DNA of 64,000 nt, from the NCBI GenBank assembly GCA_035263865.1, contig DATFQX010000214.1, forward strand, positions 1 to 64,000. Direction: 5' to 3'. The translations under genes were made by a program, and so were the position numbers. The notes below the pieces were generated by a model. It searched no databases. It worked only from the letters and a program-made list of their open reading frames with translations, and had not been told where the DNA came from. Each line of letters begins with the position of its first letter. Within the stretch, counting starts at the first letter, position 1. Below, piece by piece: positions 16,962 to 26,454 of this stretch. This DNA comes from VAZQ01 sp035263865 (GTDB lineage Bacteria; Pseudomonadota; Alphaproteobacteria; Rhizobiales; Xanthobacteraceae).

Positions 16962-19307
16962 ATGGGCGCGAGGCATTTCGGCGCCCGCATCGCGCGCCTT
17001 GAGGACCCGGCGCTGCTGACGGGGCGCGGGCGCTTCGTCGACGACATCAGACTCGCGGGTGCGTTGCACGCATGCTTCGTACGCAGCCCGCACGCCCACG
17101 CCAAAATCCGCGCCATAGATACGTCGGCGGCGCGCGCCCTGCCCGGCGTCCACGCGGTGCTGACCGCGGACGATCTGCCGGCGCGCATGGCGCGCAACGA
17201 GATTCCGATGCTTGTGCCCAATCCGTCGATTGCGACGCCGCGAACCCAGCTCGCCTTGGCGCGCCGCGAAGTCTGCTATGTCGGCCAGACCATCGCGGTG
17301 GCGATTGCCGACAACCGCTACCTCGCGGAGGACGCGGCCGCGGCGGTCAACGTCGAATTTGAAGTCTTGCCGGCGGTCAGCAACTGCCGCGAGGCCGCAC
17401 GCCCCGGCGCTCCGCCCACGCACAGCGACCTGGCGAGCAATATCGCGGCCGTCGTTCCCATGAGCTACGGCGACGTCGAGGCGGCATTCGCCGGCGCCGC
17501 ATACGTGTTCGAGGACGAACTCTTCCTTCATCGCGGCGGTGCCGTGACGCTCGAAGGCCGCGCCGTGCTCGCAACTTATGACGGCGGCGCCGATATATTG
17601 ACGGTGTGGTCGGCGACACAGACGCCGCACCTTTGTCGCGCCACACTTGCCGATCTCTTTGAACGCGACCTCGAGGCGATCCGGGTGATCGCGCCTCACG
17701 TCGGCGGCGGCTTCGGCACAAAGGCGCCGTTCTATGCCGAGGAGGCGGTCATTCCGGCCGTCGCGATGAAGCTTTGCCGCCCGATCGCGTGGCAGGAGGA
17801 CCGACGCGAACATTTTCTCTCGGCGACTCAGGAGCGCGACCAGTATTGGAAAGTCGCCGTTGCCGTCGATGACGAAGGAAAAATCCTCGGGCTTTCCGGC
17901 ACTATGCTCCACGACTCCGGCGCATTCCTGCCCTGGGGCATCATCGTGCCTTACATCGCCGCTACGACGTTCCCTGGGCCTTACGTCGTGCCGGCTTATC
18001 GCATCGAGGCAACCGTCGTGCTCACCAACCGCGTGCCGACCACGGTCGTGCGCGGCGCCGGTCGCCCGCAGGCGGTTTTCGCCATGGAACGGCTGATGGA
18101 CAGGCTCGCGCGCGAACTCAAGCTCGATCGCGCTGAGCTACGTCGGCGCAACATGATCGTTCCCGAGCAGATGCCTTACTCCGTCGGACTGACATTTCGC
18201 GACGGCAAGCCCCTCATCTATGCGAGTGGGGATTTTCCGAAAAGCCAAGAGCGGGCGCTCGCGCTCGCCGCCTACGCGGAATTTCCGCTGCGCCGAAGTA
18301 AAGCAGGCACCGAAGGGCACTATCTCGGCATCGGGCTCGCCAACTATGTGGAAGGCACGGGGCTTGGACCGTTCGAAGGGGTCACCGTGCGCGTCCTGCC
18401 CAATGGCAAGGTCGCGGTGGCAACCGGCGCCACAACGCAAGGGCAAGGCACACGCACGACGCTCTCGCAAATCGTGGCGGATGAGGTCAGCTGCCGCATC
18501 GAAGACATCGTCATGACCGTCGGCGATACCGCGGCGATCTCGCAAGGCGTCGGCGCCTTCGCCAGCCGGCAGGCGATCAACGCCGGCTCCTCCGCGCTGA
18601 TTGCGGGAGCAAACGTGCGCAAGCAAATCATCGCGCTCGCCGCCCGCCTTCTCGGATTGCCCGAGCCCGACATTGAAGTCGAGGATGGACGCGCCACCGC
18701 CCGCGGCGGCAACAAGCCGTCTATCACGTTTGGAGAGCTTGCGCGGGCCGCGCAGGGCATGCCGGGCTTTTCGTTTGCCGTCGAACAGACGCCTGGCCTT
18801 GAGCACACGGCCTATTTCGTCCCGCCGCAAGCCTCGTATTGCAACGGTACGCACATCGCGGAGGTCGCGGTCGACCCTTTCACCGGCGGGGTGCGCCTTC
18901 TGCGTTACACGGTCGCGCACGACAGCGGAAGGATCATTAATCCGCTGATCGTCGACGGCCAAGTGCAGGGCGGCGTCGCCCACGGCATCGGCAACGCGCT
19001 GTTCGAGCAGATGAAGTACAATCAAGGAGCGCAGCCATTGACCACCACCTTTCAGGACTATCTGTTGCCGACCGCCCTCGACGTGCCGGGCTGCGATATC
19101 GAGCACGTGGAGACGCCGAACCCGCTCAATCCGCTTGGTGTGAAAGGTGCCGGCGAGGGCGGCACGATTCCGGCGCCCGCGGCAATCATCTCAGCCGTCG
19201 AGGACGCGCTCTCGGCCTTCGGCGTGCGCTTTACCGAGATGCCGTTGACTCCCGACCGCATCGTCGATGCGTTGCGCAAAGCCGGTGCGTACGAGACGTT
19301 GGCGTAA
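16962..19307 (+). CDS. Xanthine dehydrogenase-family molybdopterin-binding subunit
   Basis: A 781-residue large subunit of a molybdenum hydroxylase. The start at 16962 (MGARHFGARIARLEDPALLTG) gives the family N-terminus. HVGGGFGTKAPFYAEE, VRGAGRPQAVFAMERLMDRLA, GATTQGQGTRTTL and the C-terminal GVKGAGEGGTIPAPAAIISAV bearing the catalytic Glu are present. The active-site loop is RGAGR rather than the AYxCSFR of CO dehydrogenases. The FAD and [2Fe-2S] subunits are not next to it, so they must be encoded elsewhere or the protein uses other partners. It follows the divergent UbiD gene. Confidence 0.93.
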   Translation: MGARHFGARIARLEDPALLTGRGRFVDDIRLAGALHACFVRSPHAHAKIRAIDTSAARALPGVHAVLTADDLPARMARNEIPMLVPNPSIATPRTQLALARREVCYVGQTIAVAIADNRYLAEDAAAAVNVEFEVLPAVSNCREAARPGAPPTHSDLASNIAAVVPMSYGDVEAAFAGAAYVFEDELFLHRGGAVTLEGRAVLATYDGGADILTVWSATQTPHLCRATLADLFERDLEAIRVIAPHVGGGFGTKAPFYAEEAVIPAVAMKLCRPIAWQEDRREHFLSATQERDQYWKVAVAVDDEGKILGLSGTMLHDSGAFLPWGIIVPYIAATTFPGPYVVPAYRIEATVVLTNRVPTTVVRGAGRPQAVFAMERLMDRLARELKLDRAELRRRNMIVPEQMPYSVGLTFRDGKPLIYASGDFPKSQERALALAAYAEFPLRRSKAGTEGHYLGIGLANYVEGTGLGPFEGVTVRVLPNGKVAVATGATTQGQGTRTTLSQIVADEVSCRIEDIVMTVGDTAAISQGVGAFASRQAINAGSSALIAGANVRKQIIALAARLLGLPEPDIEVEDGRATARGGNKPSITFGELARAAQGMPGFSFAVEQTPGLEHTAYFVPPQASYCNGTHIAEVAVDPFTGGVRLLRYTVAHDSGRIINPLIVDGQVQGGVAHGIGNALFEQMKYNQGAQPLTTTFQDYLLPTALDVPGCDIEHVETPNPLNPLGVKGAGEGGTIPAPAAIISAVEDALSAFGVRFTEMPLTPDRIVDALRKAGAYETLA

Positions 19308-19446
19308 CCACTGCACGCCAAGCTGATCGCCTGTAGGATCGGTCGTTTCTTTTTTTCGAGATCCCAGCGCGCTCTACCGCGCGGGACGCCGCTGCCCAAT
19401 CGTCCTATATAAATTCCGCAGTCATCTGGAACTCTGGAGGCTTCCC

Positions 19447-21243
19447 ATGCCAGGCAATGGAAGGCGGCCGCCCCTGCGCTCGCAATTGTGGTTCGACAAC
19501 CCTGACAATCCGGGCATGACTGCGCTTTATCTCGAGCGCTACCTTAACTTTGGACTGACGAAGCAAGAGCTCACATCCGGCAAGCCGATCATCGGCATCG
19601 CCCAGAGTGGGTCGGACCTCTCGCCTTGCAATCGGCACCATCTGGAACTCGCCAAACGGGTCCGCGAAGGGATTCGCGATGCTGGAGGTGTCGCCTTCGA
19701 ATTTCCCATGCATCCGCTGCAGGAGACTGGCAAGCGCCCGACCGCGGCCCTTGACCGCAATCTCGCCTATCTAAGTCTCGTCGAGGTGCTGTTCGGCTAT
19801 CCGCTCGACGGCGTCGTTCTCACCACGGGGTGCGACAAGACCACACCTGCGGCCATCATGGCGGCGGCAACGGTGAATACGCCGGCAATCGTGCTCTCGG
19901 GTGGGCCGATGCTCAACGGCTGGTGGAAAGGTGAGCGCGCTGGATCCGGCACCGTCGTTTGGTGGGCGCGCCAGGAGCATGCCGCTGGCCGCATGGACTA
20001 CCAGGAATTTCTCGATCTTGTCGCCTCCTCAGCGCCATCAATCGGCCATTGCAATACCATGGGCACAGCCTCGACCATGAATGCGCTCGCTGAAGCGCTG
20101 GGACTTTCGCTGCCCGGCTGCGCCGCCATTCCGGCGCCCTACCGCGAGCGCGGGCAGATCGCCTATGAGACCGGACGACGCGCCGTGGAGATCGTGCACG
20201 AGGATCTCAAACCGTCCGACATCTTGACCCGCGAGACGTTCGAGAATGCCATAGTCGCGTGCTCCGCGATCGGCGGCTCCAGCAATGCACCCATTCACAT
20301 CAACGCGATCGCCCGCCATGTCGGCGTTGCGCTGTCGATCGAGGACTGGGAAACAATCGGCTATGAGGTGCCGCTCCTCGTCAATATGCAGCCCGCCGGC
20401 AAATATCTCGGCGAGGAATATTACCGCGCTGGCGGATTGCCCGTGGTACTCAACCAATTGATTGCGGCCGGTTGCATCCATGCCAATGCGCGGACGATCA
20501 ATGGCAAGACCGTTGGCGAAAACGTCAAGGACGCCAAAATCGCGGACGCCGACGTGATCCGCCCGCACGACAGGCCGCTCAAGCAGCATGGCGGGTTCAA
20601 GGTGCTGTCCGGAAATTTGTTCGAGTCAGCAATCATGAAAACGAGCGTGATCTCGGAGGAGTTCAGGCAGCGGTATCTCTCGAATCCAAAAGACCCTAAC
20701 GCTTTTGAAGGCCGCGCGGTGGTGTTCGACGGACCGGAGGACTACCACCGTCGCATCGAAGACCCGTCATTGGAGATCGATGCGAACACGATGCTGTTCA
20801 TCCGCGGCGTCGGGCCCATCGGCTATCCGGGCTCGGCGGAGGTCGTGAACATGCAGCCGCCGGCCGCGCTGATCAAACGCGGGATCACGTCGCTGCCCTG
20901 TATTGGGGACGGCCGCCAGTCGGGTACCTCGGCCTCGCCGTCGATCATCAACGCTTCGCCCGAAGCCGCGGCTGGCGGCGGGCTTGCTCTGCTCAAGACC
21001 GGCGATCGCGTTCGGATCGATCTCAACAAGGGCACTGCCAACATGCTGGTCTCGGAAGCCGAACTTGCACGGCGCCGCGTCGAGCTGGAGCAAGCGGGCG
21101 GCTACAAATACCCTTCAAGCCAAACGCCGTGGCAGGAAATGCAACGCGGGATAGTCGACCAGCTCGCCGGCGGCATGGTGCTCAAGCCCGCCCTGAAATA
21201 TCACCGCATAACGCCAGCAAATGTGCCGCGGGATAATCACTGA
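19447..21243 (+). CDS. IlvD/Edd-family sugar-acid dehydratase
   Basis: A 598-residue dehydratase of the IlvD/Edd family. Candidate iron-sulfur ligands are Cys61 (DLSPCNRH), Cys129 (TTGCDKTTP) and Cys202 (IGHCNTMGTAST), and Lys131 after CD is the magnesium-ligand lysine. The N-terminus LRSQLWFDNPDNPGMTALYL is characteristic of the pentonate/aldonate dehydratase branch rather than amino-acid IlvD. GGAGG precedes the start. Paired with the SDR downstream, it likely dehydrates a sugar acid such as L-fuconate, L-arabinonate or D-xylonate to the 2-keto-3-deoxy acid. The exact substrate is inferred. Confidence 0.88.
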   Translation: MPGNGRRPPLRSQLWFDNPDNPGMTALYLERYLNFGLTKQELTSGKPIIGIAQSGSDLSPCNRHHLELAKRVREGIRDAGGVAFEFPMHPLQETGKRPTAALDRNLAYLSLVEVLFGYPLDGVVLTTGCDKTTPAAIMAAATVNTPAIVLSGGPMLNGWWKGERAGSGTVVWWARQEHAAGRMDYQEFLDLVASSAPSIGHCNTMGTASTMNALAEALGLSLPGCAAIPAPYRERGQIAYETGRRAVEIVHEDLKPSDILTRETFENAIVACSAIGGSSNAPIHINAIARHVGVALSIEDWETIGYEVPLLVNMQPAGKYLGEEYYRAGGLPVVLNQLIAAGCIHANARTINGKTVGENVKDAKIADADVIRPHDRPLKQHGGFKVLSGNLFESAIMKTSVISEEFRQRYLSNPKDPNAFEGRAVVFDGPEDYHRRIEDPSLEIDANTMLFIRGVGPIGYPGSAEVVNMQPPAALIKRGITSLPCIGDGRQSGTSASPSIINASPEAAAGGGLALLKTGDRVRIDLNKGTANMLVSEAELARRRVELEQAGGYKYPSSQTPWQEMQRGIVDQLAGGMVLKPALKYHRITPANVPRDNH

Positions 21244-21348
21244 TTGCCACGAAGACGCCGCGCCGCGAGCAAGAATCCTCTGGCTGCGGCGGCGCATGAA
21301 CCAAACCGCCTGAAACCCGTTGGTGGCCAGAGCACGGAGATGCTGATC

Positions 21349-22107
21349 ATGGCTTTACGTTTGCAGAACAAGCTCGTGCTCATCACTGCCGCGGGACAAG
21401 GAATCGGCCGCGCCATTGCACAGATTTTCGCGGCAGAGGGCGCTCGTGTGATCGCCACCGATGTGGACGACAAAAAACTGGAGGGGCTCAAAGCTCTCAA
21501 GCACCGCAAGCTCGATGTGCGCTCGAGCGCATCCATCGAGTCGTTTGCCCACGAGATCGCGACCGAGCTCGGCGCGCTCGATGTGCTCGTGAACTGCGCC
21601 GGATACGTCCACCACGGCAGTGTGCTCGACTGCTCCGAGCAGGACTGGGACCTCTCGTTCGATCTCAACGTGAAATCGATGCATCGGACGATCAAGGCCT
21701 TCCTGCCGGGCATGCTGGAGAAGCAGGCGGGCTCGATCGTCAACATTTCGTCCGCGGTTTCGTCGATCCGCGGGGTTCCGGATCGTTATGTGTATGGCGC
21801 CACAAAAGCCGCCGTCATCGGGCTCACCAAAGCAGTTGCCGCCGATTTCATTAAGAAAGGCATCAGAGCCAACGCCATCTGCCCCGGCACGATCGAATCT
21901 CCGTCGCTGGAGGAGCGGATCAAGGATCGTTCGCGCGCGACCGGTAAATCGCTCGCGGAGGTGGAAAAGGCATTCGTGGAGCGCCAACCCATGGGTCGGC
22001 TCGGCCGTGCCGAGGAGGTAGCCGCGCTCGCGGCTTTTCTCGCCGGCGATGAAGCGAGCTACATCACGGGCCAAGCACATCTCGTCGACGGCGGGATGGC
22101 ACTCTAG
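21349..22107 (+). CDS. DHRS6-type short-chain dehydrogenase
   Basis: A 252-residue NAD-dependent SDR. It shows an ITAAGQGIGRA nucleotide motif, NCAGYVHHG, the catalytic YGATK and CPGTIESPSLEERI. The sequence strongly resembles human DHRS6 and bacterial 2-keto-3-deoxy-L-fuconate dehydrogenase. The ATG at 21349 has GGAGA upstream; in-frame codons before it are Arg-rich and unconserved. Downstream of the dehydratase by 105 bp, it probably oxidises the 2-keto-3-deoxy sugar acid at C4 in a non-phosphorylative pathway. Confidence 0.88.
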   Translation: MALRLQNKLVLITAAGQGIGRAIAQIFAAEGARVIATDVDDKKLEGLKALKHRKLDVRSSASIESFAHEIATELGALDVLVNCAGYVHHGSVLDCSEQDWDLSFDLNVKSMHRTIKAFLPGMLEKQAGSIVNISSAVSSIRGVPDRYVYGATKAAVIGLTKAVAADFIKKGIRANAICPGTIESPSLEERIKDRSRATGKSLAEVEKAFVERQPMGRLGRAEEVAALAAFLAGDEASYITGQAHLVDGGMAL

Positions 22108-22335
22108 GCGTAAGAACCCTTATACTCCTGAATAATCTTGATTGGTCTTGTGGAGCTCGCGAACTGCGTATGACAGGGTAGCTATGCAGGTCTGCCATTT
22201 TTTTTCCGGAACGGTCATTGAATCAAGTTGTTGGTGGGTCGGGAGCTGCCATATCTGATTCGAGAGCGTGACCTTTCCTCAAGGGGCACACGCCGGGTCG
22301 AAGGTGAAATTGCAAGATTAGCCGCACGGACCGCC
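22108..22335. promoter_or_regulatory. Intergenic region before the trehalose operon
   Basis: 228 bp with a T8 run (about 22197-22204) and no convincing gene. It must carry the promoter of otsB-GH15-otsA. No specific sigma-factor box could be assigned by eye. Part of it is in frame with otsB from a TTG at 22228, but that extension lacks family similarity. Confidence 0.4.
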
Positions 22336-23100
22336 ATGTTAGAGCCCATTCCCTCGCTCCCTGCCGCGCTTGATCAGTTCGCGATCTTGCTCGACGTGGA
22401 CGGAACGATTCTCGACCTCGCCCCTACGCCGCGCGAGGTTTTCGTGTCGCACACGCTGCGCGATACGTTAGCACGGCTGTGCGAACGTACCGGCGGCGCT
22501 GTGGCTTTTGTGAGCGGGCGCCCCGTCAATGAGCTCGATCTCATCTTCTCGCCATTGCAGTTGCCGTCGATTGGCGGTCACGGTGCCGAACTCCGCGCCG
22601 TCGCTGGCGGTGCAGCCGGCGCTCCGCGGCTGCCGCCGCTCGATCCCGCGTTCAAGCGGCGCTTTGCCGCGATCGCGGAGGCCGGCCCCGGCATCGTTCT
22701 CGAGGACAAGGGCTACTCGCTCGCGCTGCACTACCGGCTGGCACCGCATAAGGAGAGTGTTGTGCGCGCGGCGGCTGCCAAGATTTGCTCCCAGCTGGAG
22801 GCTGGTTCGATCGAGCTTTTGCCAGGCAAGCTCGTGCTGGAGATCAAGCAGACCGGCTGCACCAAAGCGACTGCCGTTCGCGAGTTAATGACCTACGCGC
22901 CGTTCTCAAATCGGCGTCCGATCTTCATCGGCGATGATGTGACGGACCTCGGCGTGTTCGGGATTCTACCGGATTTCAATGGCATCGGCATTTCGGTCGG
23001 GAGAGACGTCCCCGGCATCACCGCACGCTTTGATCGGCCGGCCGACGTTCGCCGCTGGCTCGAGCAAATCTCTCGCGCGGATGCATTTGCGACGCCATGA
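22336..23100 (+). CDS. otsB: Trehalose-6-phosphate phosphatase
   Basis: A 254-residue HAD-superfamily phosphatase that converts trehalose 6-phosphate to trehalose. Motif I is LLDVDGTILDLAPTP with Asp20 and Asp22; VSGRPVNELD is motif II, and the late FIGDDVTDLGVF carries the metal-binding Asp pair. The start at 22336 (MLEPIPSLPAALDQF) matches usual N-termini, but its ribosome site is poor and upstream TTG starts cannot be excluded. Its TGA overlaps the next ATG by 4 nt. Confidence 0.93.
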   Translation: MLEPIPSLPAALDQFAILLDVDGTILDLAPTPREVFVSHTLRDTLARLCERTGGAVAFVSGRPVNELDLIFSPLQLPSIGGHGAELRAVAGGAAGAPRLPPLDPAFKRRFAAIAEAGPGIVLEDKGYSLALHYRLAPHKESVVRAAAAKICSQLEAGSIELLPGKLVLEIKQTGCTKATAVRELMTYAPFSNRRPIFIGDDVTDLGVFGILPDFNGIGISVGRDVPGITARFDRPADVRRWLEQISRADAFATP

Positions 23101-24887
23101 CCGATCACGGGCTTGATCTTGCCGTTATCGGTAACGGGCGTACTGCCGCGCTCGTCGATCCGTCGGCGCGTTTGGTGTGGTGGTGTTACCCTCGCTTCGA
23201 CCGCGACCCGATCTTCTGCCGGCTCCTTTCCGGCGACGAAGAAAAAGGATTTTCGGACGTCGTGCTCGACGACATGGCCGATTTTCAGTCGGAGTACCTT
23301 CGGAATACGGCGGTCGTGTCGACGGTTCTCACCGATCGTCAAGGCGGCGCCGTCCGCATCACTGACTTTGCCCCTCGTTTTCGCCAGTTCGGCCGCGTCT
23401 TTCGACCGCCGCAGCTTATTAGAATGATCGAGCCAGTGGCCGACTTGCCGCGGATCACTATTCGTTTCCGCCCAACGCACGATTACGGCCACCAGTTCAA
23501 CCACCGCTCCCTCGGCAGCAATCATATCCGCTACATCCACGAGGGCAACGTCATCCGCCTCACTAGCGATGCGCCGCTATCCTACATCGAGAGCGAAGCT
23601 CCCTTCGTTTTGACGCGGCCGCTGCATCTCGTGTTCGGTGTCGATGAGCGGTTTCAAGACGATCTCGAAACGACCTGTCGCGAATTCTGCGACCGAACGA
23701 TCGACTATTGGATGGATTGGTCGCGGGGTCTTTCCATTTCATATGATTGGCAGGACGAAATTATCCGCGCCGCGATCACGCTAAAGCTCAGCAACTTCGA
23801 GGAGACCGGCGGGATCATCGCGGCCCATACCACCTCCATCCCAGAAGCTCCGGCATCCGGGCGTACATGGGATTACCGCTATTGCTGGCTTCGCGATGCC
23901 TATTTCGTCGTGAAGGCTCTCAACCGCATCGGCGCGACCCAAACGATGGAAGACTTCATTTCCTTTACCTTGGGCATCGCCTCAAATCCCAACGAGCCGT
24001 TGCGACCGGTCTACAGCGTGGTCCCGATCGAACGGATGGATGAAAAGACTGCACCCGCGCTCAAGGGCTACCGCGGCGACGGGCCGGTGCGGGTCGGCAA
24101 TGCCGCCGCCGGGCAGGTGCAAAACGATACCTACGGCAGCGTCATTCTCGCCGCGATGCCGATGTTCTACGACCGTCGTTTGCCGCGGCTCGGCGACGAG
24201 GGACTGTTTCGGCTTCTGGAGACGCTCGGGGGCAAGGCGGGAGAACTCGCCTTGGAAGCCGATAACGGCATCTGGGAATATCGTGGACGGCAGCGCATCC
24301 ACACCCACTCGACGGCCATGTGCTGGGCCGGCTGTCACCGACTCGCCGCGATCGCTCGCCGGTTGGATCTGCCGGATCGGGCCGCGCATTGGAACGCTGT
24401 CGCCGAGCCCGTGCATCACGCGCTTCTACAGGGAGCCTGGAACGAGAAGCGACAGGCTTTCACGGCCGCCTTCGGCTCGGATGACCTCGACGCCAGCGTT
24501 CTGTTGCTGCCAGATCTGGGCGTGATCGAAGCGGACGATCCGCGCTTCGTTAGCACCGTCAAGGCGATGGAGCGTGAACTTTTGCGCGAGAAGCACGTTA
24601 TGCGCTATGCTTCGGCGGACGACTTCGGCTTGCCGGCAACGGCCTTCCTGATTTGCCGGTTTTGGCTCGTAGATGCCTGGTGGTCACTTGGTCGTCGCGA
24701 GGAGGCGCGTGATTTGTTCGTTGATGCGTTGGCATATCGCAATCGCTATGGCTTGCTGTCGGAGGATATCGATCCGCAAACCGGCACTTTGTGGGGGAAT
24801 TTTCCGCAGACCTATTCGATGGCCGGCCTGATCTTGACCGCGATGCGGCTGTCGCGCAGCTGGGAGGATCGATATTGGCGCGGCTGA
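23097..24887 (+). CDS. Glycoside hydrolase family 15 protein (glucoamylase/trehalase-like)
   Basis: A 596-residue cytoplasmic enzyme with an N-terminal β-sandwich (about residues 1-210, starting DLAVIGNGRTAALVDPSARL) and an (α/α)6 barrel (about 215-590). TWDYRYCWLRDAYF and SEDIDPQTGTLWGNFPQTYS carry the expected substrate-binding and catalytic Glu positions. Members of this group, placed beside ots genes, hydrolyse trehalose or α-glucans. It sits between otsB and otsA, overlapping the first by 4 nt and the second by 13 nt, so all three are translated from one message. Confidence 0.92.
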   Translation: MTDHGLDLAVIGNGRTAALVDPSARLVWWCYPRFDRDPIFCRLLSGDEEKGFSDVVLDDMADFQSEYLRNTAVVSTVLTDRQGGAVRITDFAPRFRQFGRVFRPPQLIRMIEPVADLPRITIRFRPTHDYGHQFNHRSLGSNHIRYIHEGNVIRLTSDAPLSYIESEAPFVLTRPLHLVFGVDERFQDDLETTCREFCDRTIDYWMDWSRGLSISYDWQDEIIRAAITLKLSNFEETGGIIAAHTTSIPEAPASGRTWDYRYCWLRDAYFVVKALNRIGATQTMEDFISFTLGIASNPNEPLRPVYSVVPIERMDEKTAPALKGYRGDGPVRVGNAAAGQVQNDTYGSVILAAMPMFYDRRLPRLGDEGLFRLLETLGGKAGELALEADNGIWEYRGRQRIHTHSTAMCWAGCHRLAAIARRLDLPDRAAHWNAVAEPVHHALLQGAWNEKRQAFTAAFGSDDLDASVLLLPDLGVIEADDPRFVSTVKAMERELLREKHVMRYASADDFGLPATAFLICRFWLVDAWWSLGRREEARDLFVDALAYRNRYGLLSEDIDPQTGTLWGNFPQTYSMAGLILTAMRLSRSWEDRYWRG

Positions 24888-26308
24888 TAGTCGTTTCCAA
24901 CCGGGTCGCAGTCCCGAGCAGCGACAACAATCAGGCTGGCGGCCTCGCGGTTGCCGTGCGTTCATTGCTCAAAGGCCGCGGCGGCCTCTGGTTCGGCTGG
25001 AGCGGGACCGTTTCACCCGAGGAAGACGTCGTGACCAGGACCATCCAGCGTGGCGACATGTCCTATGTCGTCACCGACCTCGGCGAAGCTGATTATCAGG
25101 AGTACTACAACGGCTTCGCCAATCGGGTGCTGTGGCCGATTCTGCACTATCGCCTCGATCTCGCGGAATTTTCCCGGCGCGATCTTAGCGGCTATCGACG
25201 CGTCAACGCCCATTTTGCGAATGAGCTGCACAGTCTGATGCAACCCGACGACGTCATCTGGGTGCACGACTATCATCTCATTCCGCTTGCAAAGATGCTG
25301 CGCGACCGCGGTCATGAGAACCGTATCGGCTTTTTTTTGCACGTGCCATTCCCGCCGCCGGAAATTCTCACCGCACTACCCAACCACGAATGGTTGATTC
25401 CACAATTGAGCGCGTACGATCTCGTCGGGTTTCAAACCGAGAACGACGCCACAAATTTTGCTCGGTATCTCGAAAACGAGTGCCGATTTCAAAAGCACGC
25501 CGAATTTGCCTATCAGACGGCTGAACGAATCGTGCGGCTGGGCGTCTTTCCCATCGGTATCGAGACCGGCGAATTCAGTCGGCTGGCAAGACGCTCGGCG
25601 CGCTCGCCGCTGGTGCAGGGAGTGTTGGAGAGCCTAGCGGGCCGCGCCATGATGATCGGGGTCGATCGGCTCGATTATTCCAAGGGACTCGCCCAGCGCA
25701 TGGATGCGTTCGACCGGTTCCTGGCGGTCTATCCGGATTGGCGTGGCAAGGTGACCTATCTCCAGATCACGCCTAAAAGCCGCTCAGAGATCCAGGAATA
25801 TGCCGAGATGGAGCGCACGATCAGCGAGGCCGCCGGACGGATCAACGGCGCCTACGGGGAAATCGCCTGGACTCCTATCCGCTACGTCAACCGCGCGTAT
25901 AGCCGCAGCGTGCTTGCAGGCCTGTTCCGTTCCGCACGCGCTGGGCTCGTCACGCCGCTGCGCGACGGAATGAATCTGGTGGCAAAGGAATACATCGCCG
26001 CCCAGGATCCGGACGATCCCGGCGTTCTCATCTTGTCGCGCTTTGCCGGCGCAGCAGCCGAATGTAAGGCCGCGCTGCTGGTCAACCCGTACGACCCCGA
26101 AACGGTCGCCACTTCGATTGCGCATGCGCTCTCGATGCCGCTCGAGGAGCGCCGGGCGCGCCATCAAGTGCTTTTTCAGGTGATTTCGGATAACGATCTC
26201 GATTCATGGGGCGCACATTTTCTAGCAACATTGAGCAACGGCGGGCCCGCACAGCCATTGCACGAACATCTCGGACTCGGCCCAGCAGTGACCGCGGGGC
26301 TCGCTTAG
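24875..26308 (+). CDS. otsA: Trehalose-6-phosphate synthase
   Basis: A 477-residue GT20 enzyme that joins UDP-glucose and glucose 6-phosphate. The start is the TTG at 24875: GGGAGGA stands six nt before it and the product begins (M)ARLIVVSNRVAVPS, the universal OtsA N-terminus. A longer reading from an ATG at 24791 would add 28 unconserved residues inside the GH15 gene. Motifs: GLWFGWSG, WVHDYHLIPL, FFLHVPFPPPE, DRLDYSKGLAQR and PLRDGMNLVAKEY. It overlaps the GH15 stop by 13 nt. Confidence 0.95.
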   Translation: MARLIVVSNRVAVPSSDNNQAGGLAVAVRSLLKGRGGLWFGWSGTVSPEEDVVTRTIQRGDMSYVVTDLGEADYQEYYNGFANRVLWPILHYRLDLAEFSRRDLSGYRRVNAHFANELHSLMQPDDVIWVHDYHLIPLAKMLRDRGHENRIGFFLHVPFPPPEILTALPNHEWLIPQLSAYDLVGFQTENDATNFARYLENECRFQKHAEFAYQTAERIVRLGVFPIGIETGEFSRLARRSARSPLVQGVLESLAGRAMMIGVDRLDYSKGLAQRMDAFDRFLAVYPDWRGKVTYLQITPKSRSEIQEYAEMERTISEAAGRINGAYGEIAWTPIRYVNRAYSRSVLAGLFRSARAGLVTPLRDGMNLVAKEYIAAQDPDDPGVLILSRFAGAAAECKAALLVNPYDPETVATSIAHALSMPLEERRARHQVLFQVISDNDLDSWGAHFLATLSNGGPAQPLHEHLGLGPAVTAGLA

Positions 26309-26454
26309 GGCTGCATTGCCGACGCAGCAAAGCAGGCGTCCGAATCGAAACGCGGCCAACACAGCCAATCGAGCGAGCCATTGCGCCCGAGCAGGGCGGC
26401 GGCTTCGCAATCGCCGATCAGCGCGTAATCCTCGATACGAGAGGGCATGATGCG

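Noticed and set aside
16878..17912. A 344-residue minus-strand ORF
   Set aside because: Antisense of the molybdenum hydroxylase gene, rich in Arg and His; no recognisable domain.
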